A DNA stretch of 64,000 bases from Sphingomonas sp. CFBP 8760. GTDB lineage: Bacteria > Pseudomonadota > Alphaproteobacteria > Sphingomonadales > Sphingomonadaceae. The notes beneath the pieces were generated by a model that saw nothing but the letters and a program-made list of their open reading frames with translations, searched no databases and was not told the origin of the DNA. Positions 54,232 to 62,811 of this stretch are shown here, piece after piece. The stretch lies in contig NZ_JACYUG010000010.1 in assembly GCF_014841615.1 (NCBI RefSeq), positions 1-64,000 of the forward strand, read 5' to 3'. Made by a program: the position numbers and the translations under genes. Each line of letters opens with the position of its first letter. The stretch's first letter is position 1.

Positions 54232-55758
54232 CTAGCGCTGCGCATCCAGTGCGCCGATCTGGCTGGCCATCAGCGTCTTCCCCTCGCCGGAGAAGGTCGG
54301 CACCCCGGTCAGTACGCCCTGGAACTGGCGCAGCGGTTCGCCGAGCTGCAGGCCGTTGCTGCCGATCTGGAATTCCCGGATCGTGCGTTCATGCCTGGCG
54401 GTGCGCGTCTTGATGACCGAGATCGCCTGCCGCACCTCGCCATGCGCCTCGAAATAGCGGAGCTGGACGACGGTATCCGACAGATAGCTGAGATCGACGT
54501 CGGAGCGGATATCGCCCATCACCCCGTGCAGCCCCAGGATCAGCAGGCTGACGACGCCCTTCTGCCCCAGATAGGTCAGCATCTCATGCATCTGGAGAAC
54601 CAGGAACTGTTCGTTGGGCATCGATTGCAGATACGCGTTCAGGCTGTCGATCACGACGACGCTGGCCCCCAGTTCCTCCACCACGGCCCGGACCGCGCCG
54701 GCGAATTCGCCCGGCGACATTTCGGCGGGATCGACCGCGCGCAGATCGAGCTGGCCGCTCTCGATATAGGCGTCCAGGTCCATGCCCAGTGTCCGGCTGC
54801 GCGCCAGCAGCGTCGGCAGCCGCTCGTCGAACAGGAAATAGGCGGCCTTCTCGCCCCGCTTCAGCGCGGCCAGCATGCATTGCACGGTCGAGGTCGTCTT
54901 GCCGACGCCCGCCGGCCCGGTCAGCAGCGTCGAGGTGCCGGGCACCAGCCCGCCGCCCAGCAGCGCGTCGAGCGCGGTCGATCCGGTCGATACCGCCGGC
55001 CCCGCTTCCCGCGTCGCGTGGTCGGAGGCGACGAGGCGCGGATAGATGCACAGGCCGCCGCGCTCGATCTCGAAATCGTGATAGCCGCCGCGATAGCGCA
55101 CGCCGCGCATCTTCACGACATGCATCCGGCGCCGCTGCGCCCCGAACCCGGACAGCGTCTGTTCGAGCGAGATGACGCCGTGCGCGATGCTGTGCAGCTG
55201 GAGGTCGCTGCCGCTGCCGCTCTTGTCGTCGAGGAACAGGACCGTGCATTGCCGGGTCGAGAAGAAATGCTTGAGGGCGAGGATCTGGCGGCGGTAGCGG
55301 ATCGGGCTCTGCGCCAGCAGCCGCAGTTCGGACAGGCTGTCGAGCACGACCCGGCTGGGGCGCAGTTCGTCGACCTTCGCCATCACGTCGCGGATCGTCT
55401 CGCCCAGTTCCACCTCGCTGGGGTGGAACAGCGTCTGTTCCTGATCCTCGCCCAGCCCGTCGGCGGGCACCATCTCGAACAGGTTCAGGGCGTCGAGCGT
55501 CCAGCCGTGCGTCGCCGCGACCGCGCGCAGTTCGACTTCGGTTTCGGCCAGCGTGACGTACAGCCCCGTCTCCCCGATTGCCGCACCCGCCAGCAGGAAG
55601 CCGAGGCCCAGCGTGGTCTTGCCGGTGCCCGGCGTCCCTTCGACCAGATACATGCGGTGCGGGGTCAGCCCGCCGTTCAGGATATCGTCCAGTCCGGCGA
55701 TCCCGGTGAGCGCGGGGCCGGCAGGTGCGGGTGACAGCGAGGCGTCCGATGCCGACAA
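54232..55758 (-). CDS. KaiC-like double-domain ATPase
   Basis: A 508-aa RecA-fold ATPase with two KaiC domains: Walker A GTPGTGKTT near residue 39 in domain 1 and GPAGVGKTT near 275 in domain 2, with LDSLSELR and IDSLNAYLQ as Walker B regions. No KaiA or KaiB gene is present, so a circadian clock is not implied; in non-cyanobacteria such proteins are linked to stress and signalling. No ATG fits; TTG at 55758, 9 bases after GGAGAGGGA, is the best start. It pairs with the hybrid kinase. Confidence 0.88.
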   Translation of the reverse strand: MSASDASLSPAPAGPALTGIAGLDDILNGGLTPHRMYLVEGTPGTGKTTLGLGFLLAGAAIGETGLYVTLAETEVELRAVAATHGWTLDALNLFEMVPADGLGEDQEQTLFHPSEVELGETIRDVMAKVDELRPSRVVLDSLSELRLLAQSPIRYRRQILALKHFFSTRQCTVLFLDDKSGSGSDLQLHSIAHGVISLEQTLSGFGAQRRRMHVVKMRGVRYRGGYHDFEIERGGLCIYPRLVASDHATREAGPAVSTGSTALDALLGGGLVPGTSTLLTGPAGVGKTTSTVQCMLAALKRGEKAAYFLFDERLPTLLARSRTLGMDLDAYIESGQLDLRAVDPAEMSPGEFAGAVRAVVEELGASVVVIDSLNAYLQSMPNEQFLVLQMHEMLTYLGQKGVVSLLILGLHGVMGDIRSDVDLSYLSDTVVQLRYFEAHGEVRQAISVIKTRTARHERTIREFQIGSNGLQLGEPLRQFQGVLTGVPTFSGEGKTLMASQIGALDAQR

Positions 55759-55923
55759 TGCGTCTTCCCTCTCCTGGCCATGGCTGGGTGCCGGGCCGAT
55801 ATTCAGGGCCTTATGCCGCGCCCGGTTCGGCTTGTCGCGATATAAGAGTCTGTTCGCACACGGTCCGTCGGCAAATCGTAGGCATGGATTGATCTTCCTG
55901 GCCTCGTGCCGCGTTGACCGCGC

Positions 55924-56937
55924 ATGGCGAAACTGGGCGACTGGATCGAACCGCATCCGCACGGCATCTATGTCCGCCCCGCCGATGCGTGGGTCGACCC
56001 GTCCGAACCCGTGCCCCGCGCGCTGGTTACCCACGGCCATGCCGATCACGCGCGCGGCGGCCACGACCGCGTCTGGGCGACGCCGGAAACGCTGGCGATC
56101 ATGGACGCGCGCTATGGCCCGCAGACCGGGGTGCCGGTCGCCTATGGCGAGACGATCCGGCTGTCCGACGGCAAGGGGGGCGAGGTCGATGTCGGATTCG
56201 TGCCCGCGGGCCATGTGCTGGGATCGGCGCAGATCGTGCTCGACCACCGTGGCGAACGGGTGGTGGTGTCGGGCGACTACAAGCGCCGCCCGGACCCGAC
56301 CTGCGCCGCCTTCCAGCCGGTCAGATGCGACGTGTTCGTCACCGAGGCGACGTTCGCGCTGCCGGTGTTCCGCCATCCCGATACGGGTGACGAGATCGAC
56401 AAGCTGATCGCGCGGCTCCACGCCAATCCCGATCGCTGCATCCTGGTCGGCGCCTATGCGCTGGGCAAGGCGCAGCGGGTGATCGCCGAGCTTCGCGCGC
56501 GGGGCCATGATGCGCCGATCTATATCCACGGTGCGCTGGCCCGGTTGTGCGCGCTCTATGCCGATCACGGCGTCCGGCTGGGCGAACTGATCCCGGTGGC
56601 GGACGTGCCGAAGGCGGCGATGGCGGGGCATGTCGTGATGTGCCCGCCCGGCGCGCTCAACGACCGCTGGTCGCGCCGGCTGCCCGATCCGATCACCGCG
56701 ATGGCATCAGGCTGGATGCGGGTGCGCCAGCGCGCGGTGCAGAAGAATATCGAGCTGCCGCTGATCCTGTCGGACCATGCCGACTGGGACGAGCTGACCG
56801 AGACGCTGACGGAGATCGCGCCGAAGGAAGTATGGGTGACGCACGGGCGCGAGGAGGCGCTGGTCCACTGGTGCATGACCCGCCAGATCAGGGCGCGGGC
56901 GCTGGCGCTGGTGGGGTTCGAGGACGAGGACGATTGA
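55924..56937 (+). CDS. Ligase-associated DNA exonuclease (MBL/beta-CASP)
   Basis: A 337-aa metallo-beta-lactamase/beta-CASP nuclease. Metal motifs are THGHADHARGG near residue 36, PAGHVLGSAQI near 95, SGDY near 117 and LSDHADWDEL near 283. It matches the bacterial exonuclease usually found beside an ATP-dependent DNA ligase and an Lhr-type helicase in a presumed repair set. Neither partner is next to it here. The gene is divergent from the KaiC-like gene. Confidence 0.86.
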   Translation: MAKLGDWIEPHPHGIYVRPADAWVDPSEPVPRALVTHGHADHARGGHDRVWATPETLAIMDARYGPQTGVPVAYGETIRLSDGKGGEVDVGFVPAGHVLGSAQIVLDHRGERVVVSGDYKRRPDPTCAAFQPVRCDVFVTEATFALPVFRHPDTGDEIDKLIARLHANPDRCILVGAYALGKAQRVIAELRARGHDAPIYIHGALARLCALYADHGVRLGELIPVADVPKAAMAGHVVMCPPGALNDRWSRRLPDPITAMASGWMRVRQRAVQKNIELPLILSDHADWDELTETLTEIAPKEVWVTHGREEALVHWCMTRQIRARALALVGFEDEDD

Positions 56938-57001
56938 CGAAGCCGGCCGGACGGGCAGGGGCCCGGTCGGGGAACATCGCGCGCGTTCCTGCGCTTCATC
57001 G

Positions 57002-57016
57002 CTCCTGCTACAGGAG
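57002..57016 (+). promoter_or_regulatory. Hairpin covering a ribosome-binding site
   Basis: CTCCTG (57002-57007) and CAGGAG (57011-57016) flank CTA. The right arm is the Shine-Dalgarno sequence of the gene starting at 57023, so the stem could mask ribosome access and make translation conditional. Confidence 0.4.
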
Positions 57017-57022
57017 TACACC

Positions 57023-57292
57023 ATGGCCGATGCCCTGCTGATCGACCCCGCCACCGTGTTCGACAATGTCGACGAGCGTCGCGTCGAATTTTCCGCCAGC
57101 GCCGACACGGACGAGTACGCCTTCGCCGCGCAGTACGACCTGATCGAGGCGCTTGCCGCCGAGGTGCCGGACGACCGCGCGGTGGCGCTGTTCCACCGTC
57201 ACGAGGGGCAGATCATGGATCTGGCGGCGGTGGCGCTGGCGCGCGATCCCGATCAGGCGGTCATCGTCGTCAGCGAGAACGATCTGGCATGA
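57023..57292 (+). CDS. Small hypothetical protein, DUF1488-like
   Basis: An 89-aa soluble protein. RRVEFSASADTDEYAFAAQYDLI near the N-terminus, split around residue 30, and a closing VIVVSENDL suggest a small alpha-beta fold of the DUF1488 type, though the match is by eye and weak. The ribosome site AGGAG lies 6 bases before ATG but within a small hairpin. It overlaps the next gene by 4 bp. Confidence 0.6.
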   Translation: MADALLIDPATVFDNVDERRVEFSASADTDEYAFAAQYDLIEALAAEVPDDRAVALFHRHEGQIMDLAAVALARDPDQAVIVVSENDLA

Positions 57293-57558
57293 TCGATCCG
57301 GCGACGATCGACTGGCGGATGAGCGCTGCGCTGGAGAATGTGCCGCGCGGCGACAGCGAGATCGCCTCCGTCACCAGCCTGGCCTATGCGGTGCGCGAAT
57401 GGCTGCGCCTCGACGGCGAACTGCAGGCGGCGGCGCTGCTGACCCCCGAACATCCGGTGACGATCGATGGCGAGGAAGCCGTGGCGTTCGCGGGGATGGC
57501 GATCCGGGCACTCGCGGCCCGGCTGCCGGACCATGACGGCGAGGGTGCCGTGGCCTAG
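57289..57558 (+). CDS. Small hypothetical protein
   Basis: An 89-aa soluble protein, mainly helical (SVTSLAYAVREWLRLDGELQ, then EAVAFAGMAIRALAAR), with no family recognised. The 4-bp overlap with the preceding gene of the same length implies co-translation, so the two may work together. It ends 4 bp inside the convergent SPOR-protein gene. Confidence 0.58.
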   Translation: MIDPATIDWRMSAALENVPRGDSEIASVTSLAYAVREWLRLDGELQAAALLTPEHPVTIDGEEAVAFAGMAIRALAARLPDHDGEGAVA

Positions 57559-58439
57559 CGTCGGGCGGTGACCGGCATGCAGTCGAACCCGCCGGCCGCC
57601 GCCGCCGCGCACAGCTGGATCGCGCCTGCCCGGTCGTCCGCCGCACCGACCTGCACCCGCACCAGCGGCTTGCCCGGCACCGGCTGGTAGATCGGGCTGT
57701 ATCCGCCCAGAGAGGGTACCCGTGTCGTCGCGCGTGCCCAGGCCGCCTCGGCCGCCGCCTGCCCGGTGAACGCACCGATCTGGATACGCCATGCCGACGC
57801 GGTCGGCGTAGCAGCCGCCGCCACGGTCGGTGCAGGTGCCACGGTCGGCGCCGATGCCGTCTCGGGCGCCGATGCCGCCGCCCTCGCCGTGGATGCGACG
57901 ATCATCCGCGGCGCGACGACCGGTCGTTCCAGTTGTTCGAGGGCCGTCGCCGCGAAACCCGGCAGGGCGGCGGCGGGGGTGGCGGCGACCTGTTCCGCCA
58001 CGTCCGCCGCAGCGGCGCAAAAGCCCCGCTGCGCAGCGGGATCGGCGAAGAAATTGTACAATTGCGTCATGTGCCGGTCCAGCGCGCCGCGTTCCGTTCC
58101 GTAGCGTGCCTTTTCGGCGGCGTAGGCGGTGGCCAGTACCGCCTTTCGCTCGATCAGCAGCGCGTTGTAGCGGGTGACGATGCCGGCCCCGGCCGGTCCC
58201 TGGCCACAACCGAGCGCGGCGACATTGAGCGCGGCGCGCAGATGCCACAGCGCCTCCTCGTCCCCCAGTCCGCTGTTGATCGTCGGTGGTGGCGGCGGTG
58301 GCGGCGATGCGGGGGTCAGTGAGGGTTCCGGCACCGGCACCGGTGGCGTCGGCCGTTCCCGGTGCCCGCAGCCGACCAGCATCGCGGCAACCGCCGCGGC
58401 CGCCATCCATCCGCCGATCCGTCGTGTCATCTTCGTCAT
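57555..58439 (-). CDS. SPOR-domain lipoprotein
   Basis: A 294-aa predicted lipoprotein: signal peptide, then lipobox LVGC (about Cys24). A Pro-rich linker of about 30 residues is followed by a helical region (EEALWHLRAALNVAALGCG near 60) and a C-terminal SPOR domain (about 215-290, AWRIQIGAFTGQAAAEAAWARA split, then VRVQVGAADDRAGA). SPOR domains bind denuded septal glycan strands, pointing to cell division or envelope upkeep. GGAGG precedes ATG 58439. Confidence 0.82.
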   Translation of the reverse strand: MTKMTRRIGGWMAAAAVAAMLVGCGHRERPTPPVPVPEPSLTPASPPPPPPPTINSGLGDEEALWHLRAALNVAALGCGQGPAGAGIVTRYNALLIERKAVLATAYAAEKARYGTERGALDRHMTQLYNFFADPAAQRGFCAAAADVAEQVAATPAAALPGFAATALEQLERPVVAPRMIVASTARAAASAPETASAPTVAPAPTVAAAATPTASAWRIQIGAFTGQAAAEAAWARATTRVPSLGGYSPIYQPVPGKPLVRVQVGAADDRAGAIQLCAAAAAGGFDCMPVTARR

Positions 58440-58538
58440 CCCGCCTCCGTAAAGGACCGACGGCATTCGGCAAAGATCGCCCGCGTCACCGGATCGAGGG
58501 CGCGACATGACAGTAATAAATAAAAAGTAAACGATCAT

Positions 58539-58556
58539 GGTTAATGATAATTTACC
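58539..58556. promoter_or_regulatory. AT-rich imperfect inverted repeat
   Basis: GGTTAAT and ATTTACC flank GATA inside an AT-rich island (about 58507-58563) that stands out in this GC-rich window, between the SPOR lipoprotein and the PEP-CTERM gene. A possible operator or promoter region. Confidence 0.3.
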
Positions 58557-58700
58557 CATAAACTGTCCTGACATGGTCCATCCCAAATAGAGACAGTAGT
58601 TGTTCTGGCATCGTCTTGGGAAAACGACGAAAAGCGGGGCACGGCATCGGACCCCGACACTTCGGGAGATGCGCAAGACATTGTCACGGGAACCGTCATC

Positions 58701-59381
58701 ATGAAGAACATCGCTATTATCGCCGCCGCCATCGCCGGTTTTGCTGCCATGCCCGCCCACGCCGTCACGCTGGTCGGCACCAATGGGTCGGCTGCCGTGT
58801 TCGCGCAGTCGGCCAATGGCGCCCAATATAATTTCGAGAGCGCGACGACGGGCAATATCGGCGATCCCGCTGGCTTCCTGCGCACCGGCGGGCAGATGAT
58901 GATCGACAGCGCCCAGAACGTTGCCGCCAACCCGTTCGGTGCCCCGGCCGGCAACAGCTACCTCTATATTTCCACGGGTGGTACGTCGGTGATCCGTTCG
59001 GTGGCGGCCGGCATCGCCGGCTATCGGACGGTATCGTTCTACATCGGGTCGATCGACTGGGGGAACACGGTGGACGTGCTCGACCTGGGCGGCAACCTGC
59101 TCCGCTCGTTCAACGGTGCCGAGATGGCCGCGCCCGCCTCGCCCAGCGGCAACCAGGATTTCCCGCTCACCAACCGTCTGCTCACCTTCAATGCGGATGC
59201 GGGCGAACTGATCGGCGGCGTGCGCTTCACCTCCAGCGTCGACTCGCTGGAAGCGGACAACATCAAGTTCACCGCCGCGGTGCCGGAACCGGCCACCTGG
59301 GCGATGATGCTGGTCGGTTTCGGTATGATCGGTGCCACGGCGCGCTATCGCCGCCGCAAGAGCACCGTCGCCTTCGCCTGA
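58701..59381 (+). CDS. PEPxxWA-CTERM sorting-signal protein
   Basis: A 226-aa exported protein. The signal peptide ends near AHA (about residue 21). A beta-rich body follows, with ESATTGNIGDPAGF near 45. The C-terminal sorting tail is VPEPATWAMMLVGFGMIGA, one hydrophobic helix, then YRRRK. Such tails are processed by exosortase, usually alongside exopolysaccharide production; the enzyme is not in this window. A strong terminator follows. Confidence 0.88.
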   Translation: MKNIAIIAAAIAGFAAMPAHAVTLVGTNGSAAVFAQSANGAQYNFESATTGNIGDPAGFLRTGGQMMIDSAQNVAANPFGAPAGNSYLYISTGGTSVIRSVAAGIAGYRTVSFYIGSIDWGNTVDVLDLGGNLLRSFNGAEMAAPASPSGNQDFPLTNRLLTFNADAGELIGGVRFTSSVDSLEADNIKFTAAVPEPATWAMMLVGFGMIGATARYRRRKSTVAFA

Positions 59382-59414
59382 TCGCTTCGACTTCCCGAAG
59401 CGTTCGTCGGGAAA

Positions 59415-59446
59415 GGGTCGTCGGCATCGCGCCGGCGGCCCTTTTT
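59415..59446 (+). terminator. Rho-independent terminator after PEP-CTERM gene
   Basis: GGGTCGTCGGC pairs with GCCGGCGGCCC (two G-T wobbles) around a 5-base loop and runs into TTTTT. Confidence 0.85.
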
Positions 59447-59535
59447 CCGTTTCGGGTCAGTGATGATGACCCGCTTGCCAAACGCCGCGGATCGCGGGAA
59501 CAAGGCGGCATCCATCATCCGGGGAATTGCCGATC

Positions 59536-61179
59536 GTGCGCCTGTCCTTTCTTGCCCTTGCCCTGCTGTCCACCGCCACCCCCGCCCTGGCGCAGGACGC
59601 CAAACCCGCCGCGCCCGCGAAATCGCATGCCGAGATGGTGAAGCAGGAGGCGGAAGCCGGCTGGGCGACCGCGCCGGTCGCGGAACAGGAGGTCACGCAC
59701 CGCGATGCGGTGACGGTCGGCGGCCGGCGGCTGTCCTATACCGAGTCCGCCGGGACGCTCACGATCCGCGATATCGAAGGCAAGCCGACCGCCAGCATGT
59801 TCTACACCGCCTATACGCTCGACGGGACAAAACCGGGCACGAAACGCCCGGTGACGTTCTTCTACAATGGCGGGCCGGGCAGTCCCAGTTTCTGGCTGCG
59901 CATGGGATCGTTCGCGCCGATCCGCATCCGCACCACCAACCCGGAATTCATCCGCCCCGCCCCCTATGACGTCGGCCCCAATCCCGACACGCTGCTCGAC
60001 AAGACCGACATGGTCTTCCTCGACGCGATCGGCACCGGCTATTCGCGACCGCTGGGCGACATGAAGCCGTCCGATTTCTACGGCACCGACGAGGATGCCG
60101 ATGCCTTCGCCAAGGCGATCCTGCGCTATGCGACCAAGTTCGGGCGGTGGAGCAGCCCCAAATTCCTGTTCGGCGAAAGCTATGGCACGCTGCGCTCCGG
60201 CGCGCTCGCCTATCAGTTGCAGGAACGGGGCATGGCGCTGAACGGCGTCGTGCTGCTGTCGTCGATCATGAACTATGGCTATCGCCAGCCGGGACTGGAT
60301 CAGGTCTATCTGAACTACCTGCCCAGCTATGCCGCGACCGCCTGGTATCACAACCGCCTGCCCGATCGTCCCGCCGATGTCGCCACTGTCGTCGCGCAGG
60401 CGCGGGCCTTCGCGAATGGGCCGTATATGGTCGCGCTCGCCAAGGGACAGTCGATCTCCGACGCCGAGCGTGATTCGATCGCGAATCAGATGAGCCGGCT
60501 GATCGGCCTCAGCCCCGATTACATCAAGCGCGCCAACCTGCGCATCGACCTGCCCCGCTTCCAGAAGGAGTTGCTGCGCGGGCAGGCGCGCACGATCGGC
60601 CGGTTCGATTCGCGCTATACCGGGATCGACACCGATGCGGCGGGCGAGCGGCCGGAGACGGACGCGTCGTCCGATGCGATCTCGGGCGCGTACATCGCCT
60701 CGTTCACCGATTACCTGACCGGCACACTGAAGTACCAGACCGAGCTGCCCTATCGCCTGTCGGCGCGCGACGCGGCGGGCTGGACGTGGAACTGGAAGCA
60801 CGATGCGCCGGGTCGCGGCGGCGGCGGCGGCGGCCAGAACAACCCCAACACCGCGATCGACCTGGCCGCCGCGATGCGCGCCAACCCGTACCTCAAGGTA
60901 CTGTCGATGAACGGCTATTACGACATGGCGACGCCGTTCTTCGGCACCGAGAACGACCTCGGCCACATGATGCTGGAACGCCCGCAACAGGCGAACCTGG
61001 CCTTCACCTATTACCCCGCCGGGCACATGACCTATCTCAACCCCGACGCGCTCCGACAGATGAAGGTCGACCTGTCGCGCTGGTACGACGACGCGATCAG
61101 CGACGCCCGCTCGCCCACCCCGCCGGTGCCACCGACTAGCGCGGCGGCGACGGGGCCGGCGGCGGCGGGACCGAACTGA
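59536..61179 (+). CDS. S10-family serine carboxypeptidase-like protein
   Basis: A 547-aa secreted peptidase. The signal peptide ends at ALA-Q (about residue 19). The S10 fold shows the oxyanion turn FFYNGGPGSPSF near 106, catalytic Ser in FGESYGT near 213, Asp in NGYYDMATP near 460 and His in YPAGHMTYLN near 500. A Gly-rich loop (GGGGGGQNN) precedes the Asp. No ATG fits; GTG at 59536, nine bases after GGGGAA, is preferred over the adjacent TTG at 59527. Confidence 0.88.
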   Translation: MRLSFLALALLSTATPALAQDAKPAAPAKSHAEMVKQEAEAGWATAPVAEQEVTHRDAVTVGGRRLSYTESAGTLTIRDIEGKPTASMFYTAYTLDGTKPGTKRPVTFFYNGGPGSPSFWLRMGSFAPIRIRTTNPEFIRPAPYDVGPNPDTLLDKTDMVFLDAIGTGYSRPLGDMKPSDFYGTDEDADAFAKAILRYATKFGRWSSPKFLFGESYGTLRSGALAYQLQERGMALNGVVLLSSIMNYGYRQPGLDQVYLNYLPSYAATAWYHNRLPDRPADVATVVAQARAFANGPYMVALAKGQSISDAERDSIANQMSRLIGLSPDYIKRANLRIDLPRFQKELLRGQARTIGRFDSRYTGIDTDAAGERPETDASSDAISGAYIASFTDYLTGTLKYQTELPYRLSARDAAGWTWNWKHDAPGRGGGGGGQNNPNTAIDLAAAMRANPYLKVLSMNGYYDMATPFFGTENDLGHMMLERPQQANLAFTYYPAGHMTYLNPDALRQMKVDLSRWYDDAISDARSPTPPVPPTSAAATGPAAAGPN

Positions 61180-61208
61180 GAGGGCGTGACCCTGATGTAC
61201 GTCTGATC

Positions 61209-61284
61209 CGTCGTTGCGAGCGCAGCGAAGCAATCCAGGGTTCCGCGCGGTACACTGGATTGCTTCGCTACGCTCGCAATGACG
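61209..61284. repeat. REP-like palindromic element, copy 3
   Basis: A 30-base arm (61209-61238) and its inverted copy (61255-61284) differ at two positions and share the ATTGCGAGCG...GAAGCAAT core. It lies between convergent peptidase and rpoN. Confidence 0.9.
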
Positions 61285-61302
61285 ATGTGTTCTTGCCTGC
61301 GC

Positions 61303-62769
61303 TCACCCGCCGCCCAGCGTCCGCGCCCGGCGGCGCTGGACCGAGCTGCCGATGCCCAGCGCCTCGCGATATTTCGCGACGGTGCGGCGGGCGATGTCGA
61401 AGCCCCTGGCCTGCAACTGTTCGACCAGCGTATCGTCGGACAGGATCGCCGCGCCCTCGCCCGCGATCAGCGCGCGGATCGCGCTTTTCACCGCCTGCGC
61501 TGACACCGCATCGCCGCCATCGGTCGCCTGGATCGCGCTGGTGAAGAAGTATTTCAGCTCGAACATCCCGCGCGCGCAGGACAGGTATTTGTTGCTGGTG
61601 ACGCGGCTGACAGTCGATTCGTGCATCTCGATCGCGTCGGCGATCTGGCGCAGCGTCATCGGCTTCAACTGCGATACGCCGTGGCGGAAAAAGCCTTCCT
61701 GCTGCTTCACAATCTCGGTCGCGACGCGGACGATGGTGCGCTGCCGCTGGTCGAGCGCCTTGACCAGCCAGGTCGCGCTGGCGAGGCAGTCCGACAGCCA
61801 CGCCTTCGACGCCTTGTCCTGCGGCCCATGCGCCAGTTGCGCGTGATAGCGGCGGTTGACGAGGACGCGGGGCAGGGTGGCGCCGTTCACCTCGATCGCC
61901 CAGCTCTGGCCGACGCTCCGCACGAACACGTCGGGTACCACCGCGCGCGACGCCTCGCCCCCGTACCGGCAGCCGGGTTTGGGATCGTAGCCGCGCAGTT
62001 CGCGGATCATGTCGGCCATGTCCTCGTCGTCGACGTTGCACAGCCGCCGCAGCCGGGCGACGTCGCCGCGTGCCAGCAGGTCGAGATTGGCGATCAGCTT
62101 CGCCATGCACGGATCGTATCGATCCGCCTCCTTGGCCTGCAACGTCAGGCATTCGGCCAGATCGCGCGCGCCGACGCCGGTGGGGTCGAAGGTCTGGATC
62201 GTCGCCAGCACCGCCTCCACGCGCATCTGCGCCACGCCCAGCCGGCTCGCGATGTCGAGCGTCGATCCGGTCAGATAGCCGGCGTCGTCGATCTGGTCGA
62301 TCAGGTGCTGCGCGATGAACAGGTCCGCCGCCGCCACCGCCGGCCCCGCCTGCGCCAGCAGATGATCGGCGAGGCTCAGGCTGGTGTCGGCGAAACTGTC
62401 GAGGTCGGGGCCATCCTCGGGTGCCGCGCCGCCGCTCCCCGTGATCGCGCCATCGAACCCGCCGCCGCCATCGGCCACCGAATCCTGTTGATGACTTTCG
62501 GTCGCGTAATCGATGTCGAGCGGATCGGCGGCGGCGGTGCCGGTGACGAGTTCGTCCGCCGCCGCCGGCTCCTCGCGCTCAGGCCGTTCGGGCTTCACCA
62601 CCTCGTCGGTCTGCGTCGCCTCCAGCAGGGGGTTGCGTTCCACCTCCTCGGCGATGAACCCCTCGATCTCCAGATTGGACAGCGTCAGCAGCTTGATCGC
62701 CTGCTGCAACTGCGGCGTCATCACCAGCGACTGCGACTGGCGCAGGTCGAGACGCGGCGCGAGGCTCAT
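61303..62769 (-). CDS. rpoN: RNA polymerase sigma-54 factor RpoN
   Basis: A 488-aa sigma-54. The Gln-rich activator-interacting region I is intact (LRQSQSLVMTPQLQQAIKLL, residues 9-28). An acidic region II and the core-binding domain follow. The DNA-binding part holds the helix-turn-helix (TLRQIADAIEMHESTVSRVT near 367) and a complete RpoN box, ARRTVAKYRE, near 460. It directs transcription from -24/-12 promoters with an enhancer-binding activator. It follows lptB by 42 bp. Many relatives have hpf and ptsN after rpoN; here a convergent peptidase follows instead. Confidence 0.96.
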   Translation of the reverse strand: MSLAPRLDLRQSQSLVMTPQLQQAIKLLTLSNLEIEGFIAEEVERNPLLEATQTDEVVKPERPEREEPAAADELVTGTAAADPLDIDYATESHQQDSVADGGGGFDGAITGSGGAAPEDGPDLDSFADTSLSLADHLLAQAGPAVAAADLFIAQHLIDQIDDAGYLTGSTLDIASRLGVAQMRVEAVLATIQTFDPTGVGARDLAECLTLQAKEADRYDPCMAKLIANLDLLARGDVARLRRLCNVDDEDMADMIRELRGYDPKPGCRYGGEASRAVVPDVFVRSVGQSWAIEVNGATLPRVLVNRRYHAQLAHGPQDKASKAWLSDCLASATWLVKALDQRQRTIVRVATEIVKQQEGFFRHGVSQLKPMTLRQIADAIEMHESTVSRVTSNKYLSCARGMFELKYFFTSAIQATDGGDAVSAQAVKSAIRALIAGEGAAILSDDTLVEQLQARGFDIARRTVAKYREALGIGSSVQRRRARTLGGG

Positions 62770-62811
62770 GATGGCGGGCGGAGAAGGGGACTGCGCCGCA
62801 TCGCCATCACC

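Noticed and set aside
54232..55758. Circadian clock locus
   Set aside because: No kaiA or kaiB is nearby, and KaiC-like proteins are widespread without clocks.
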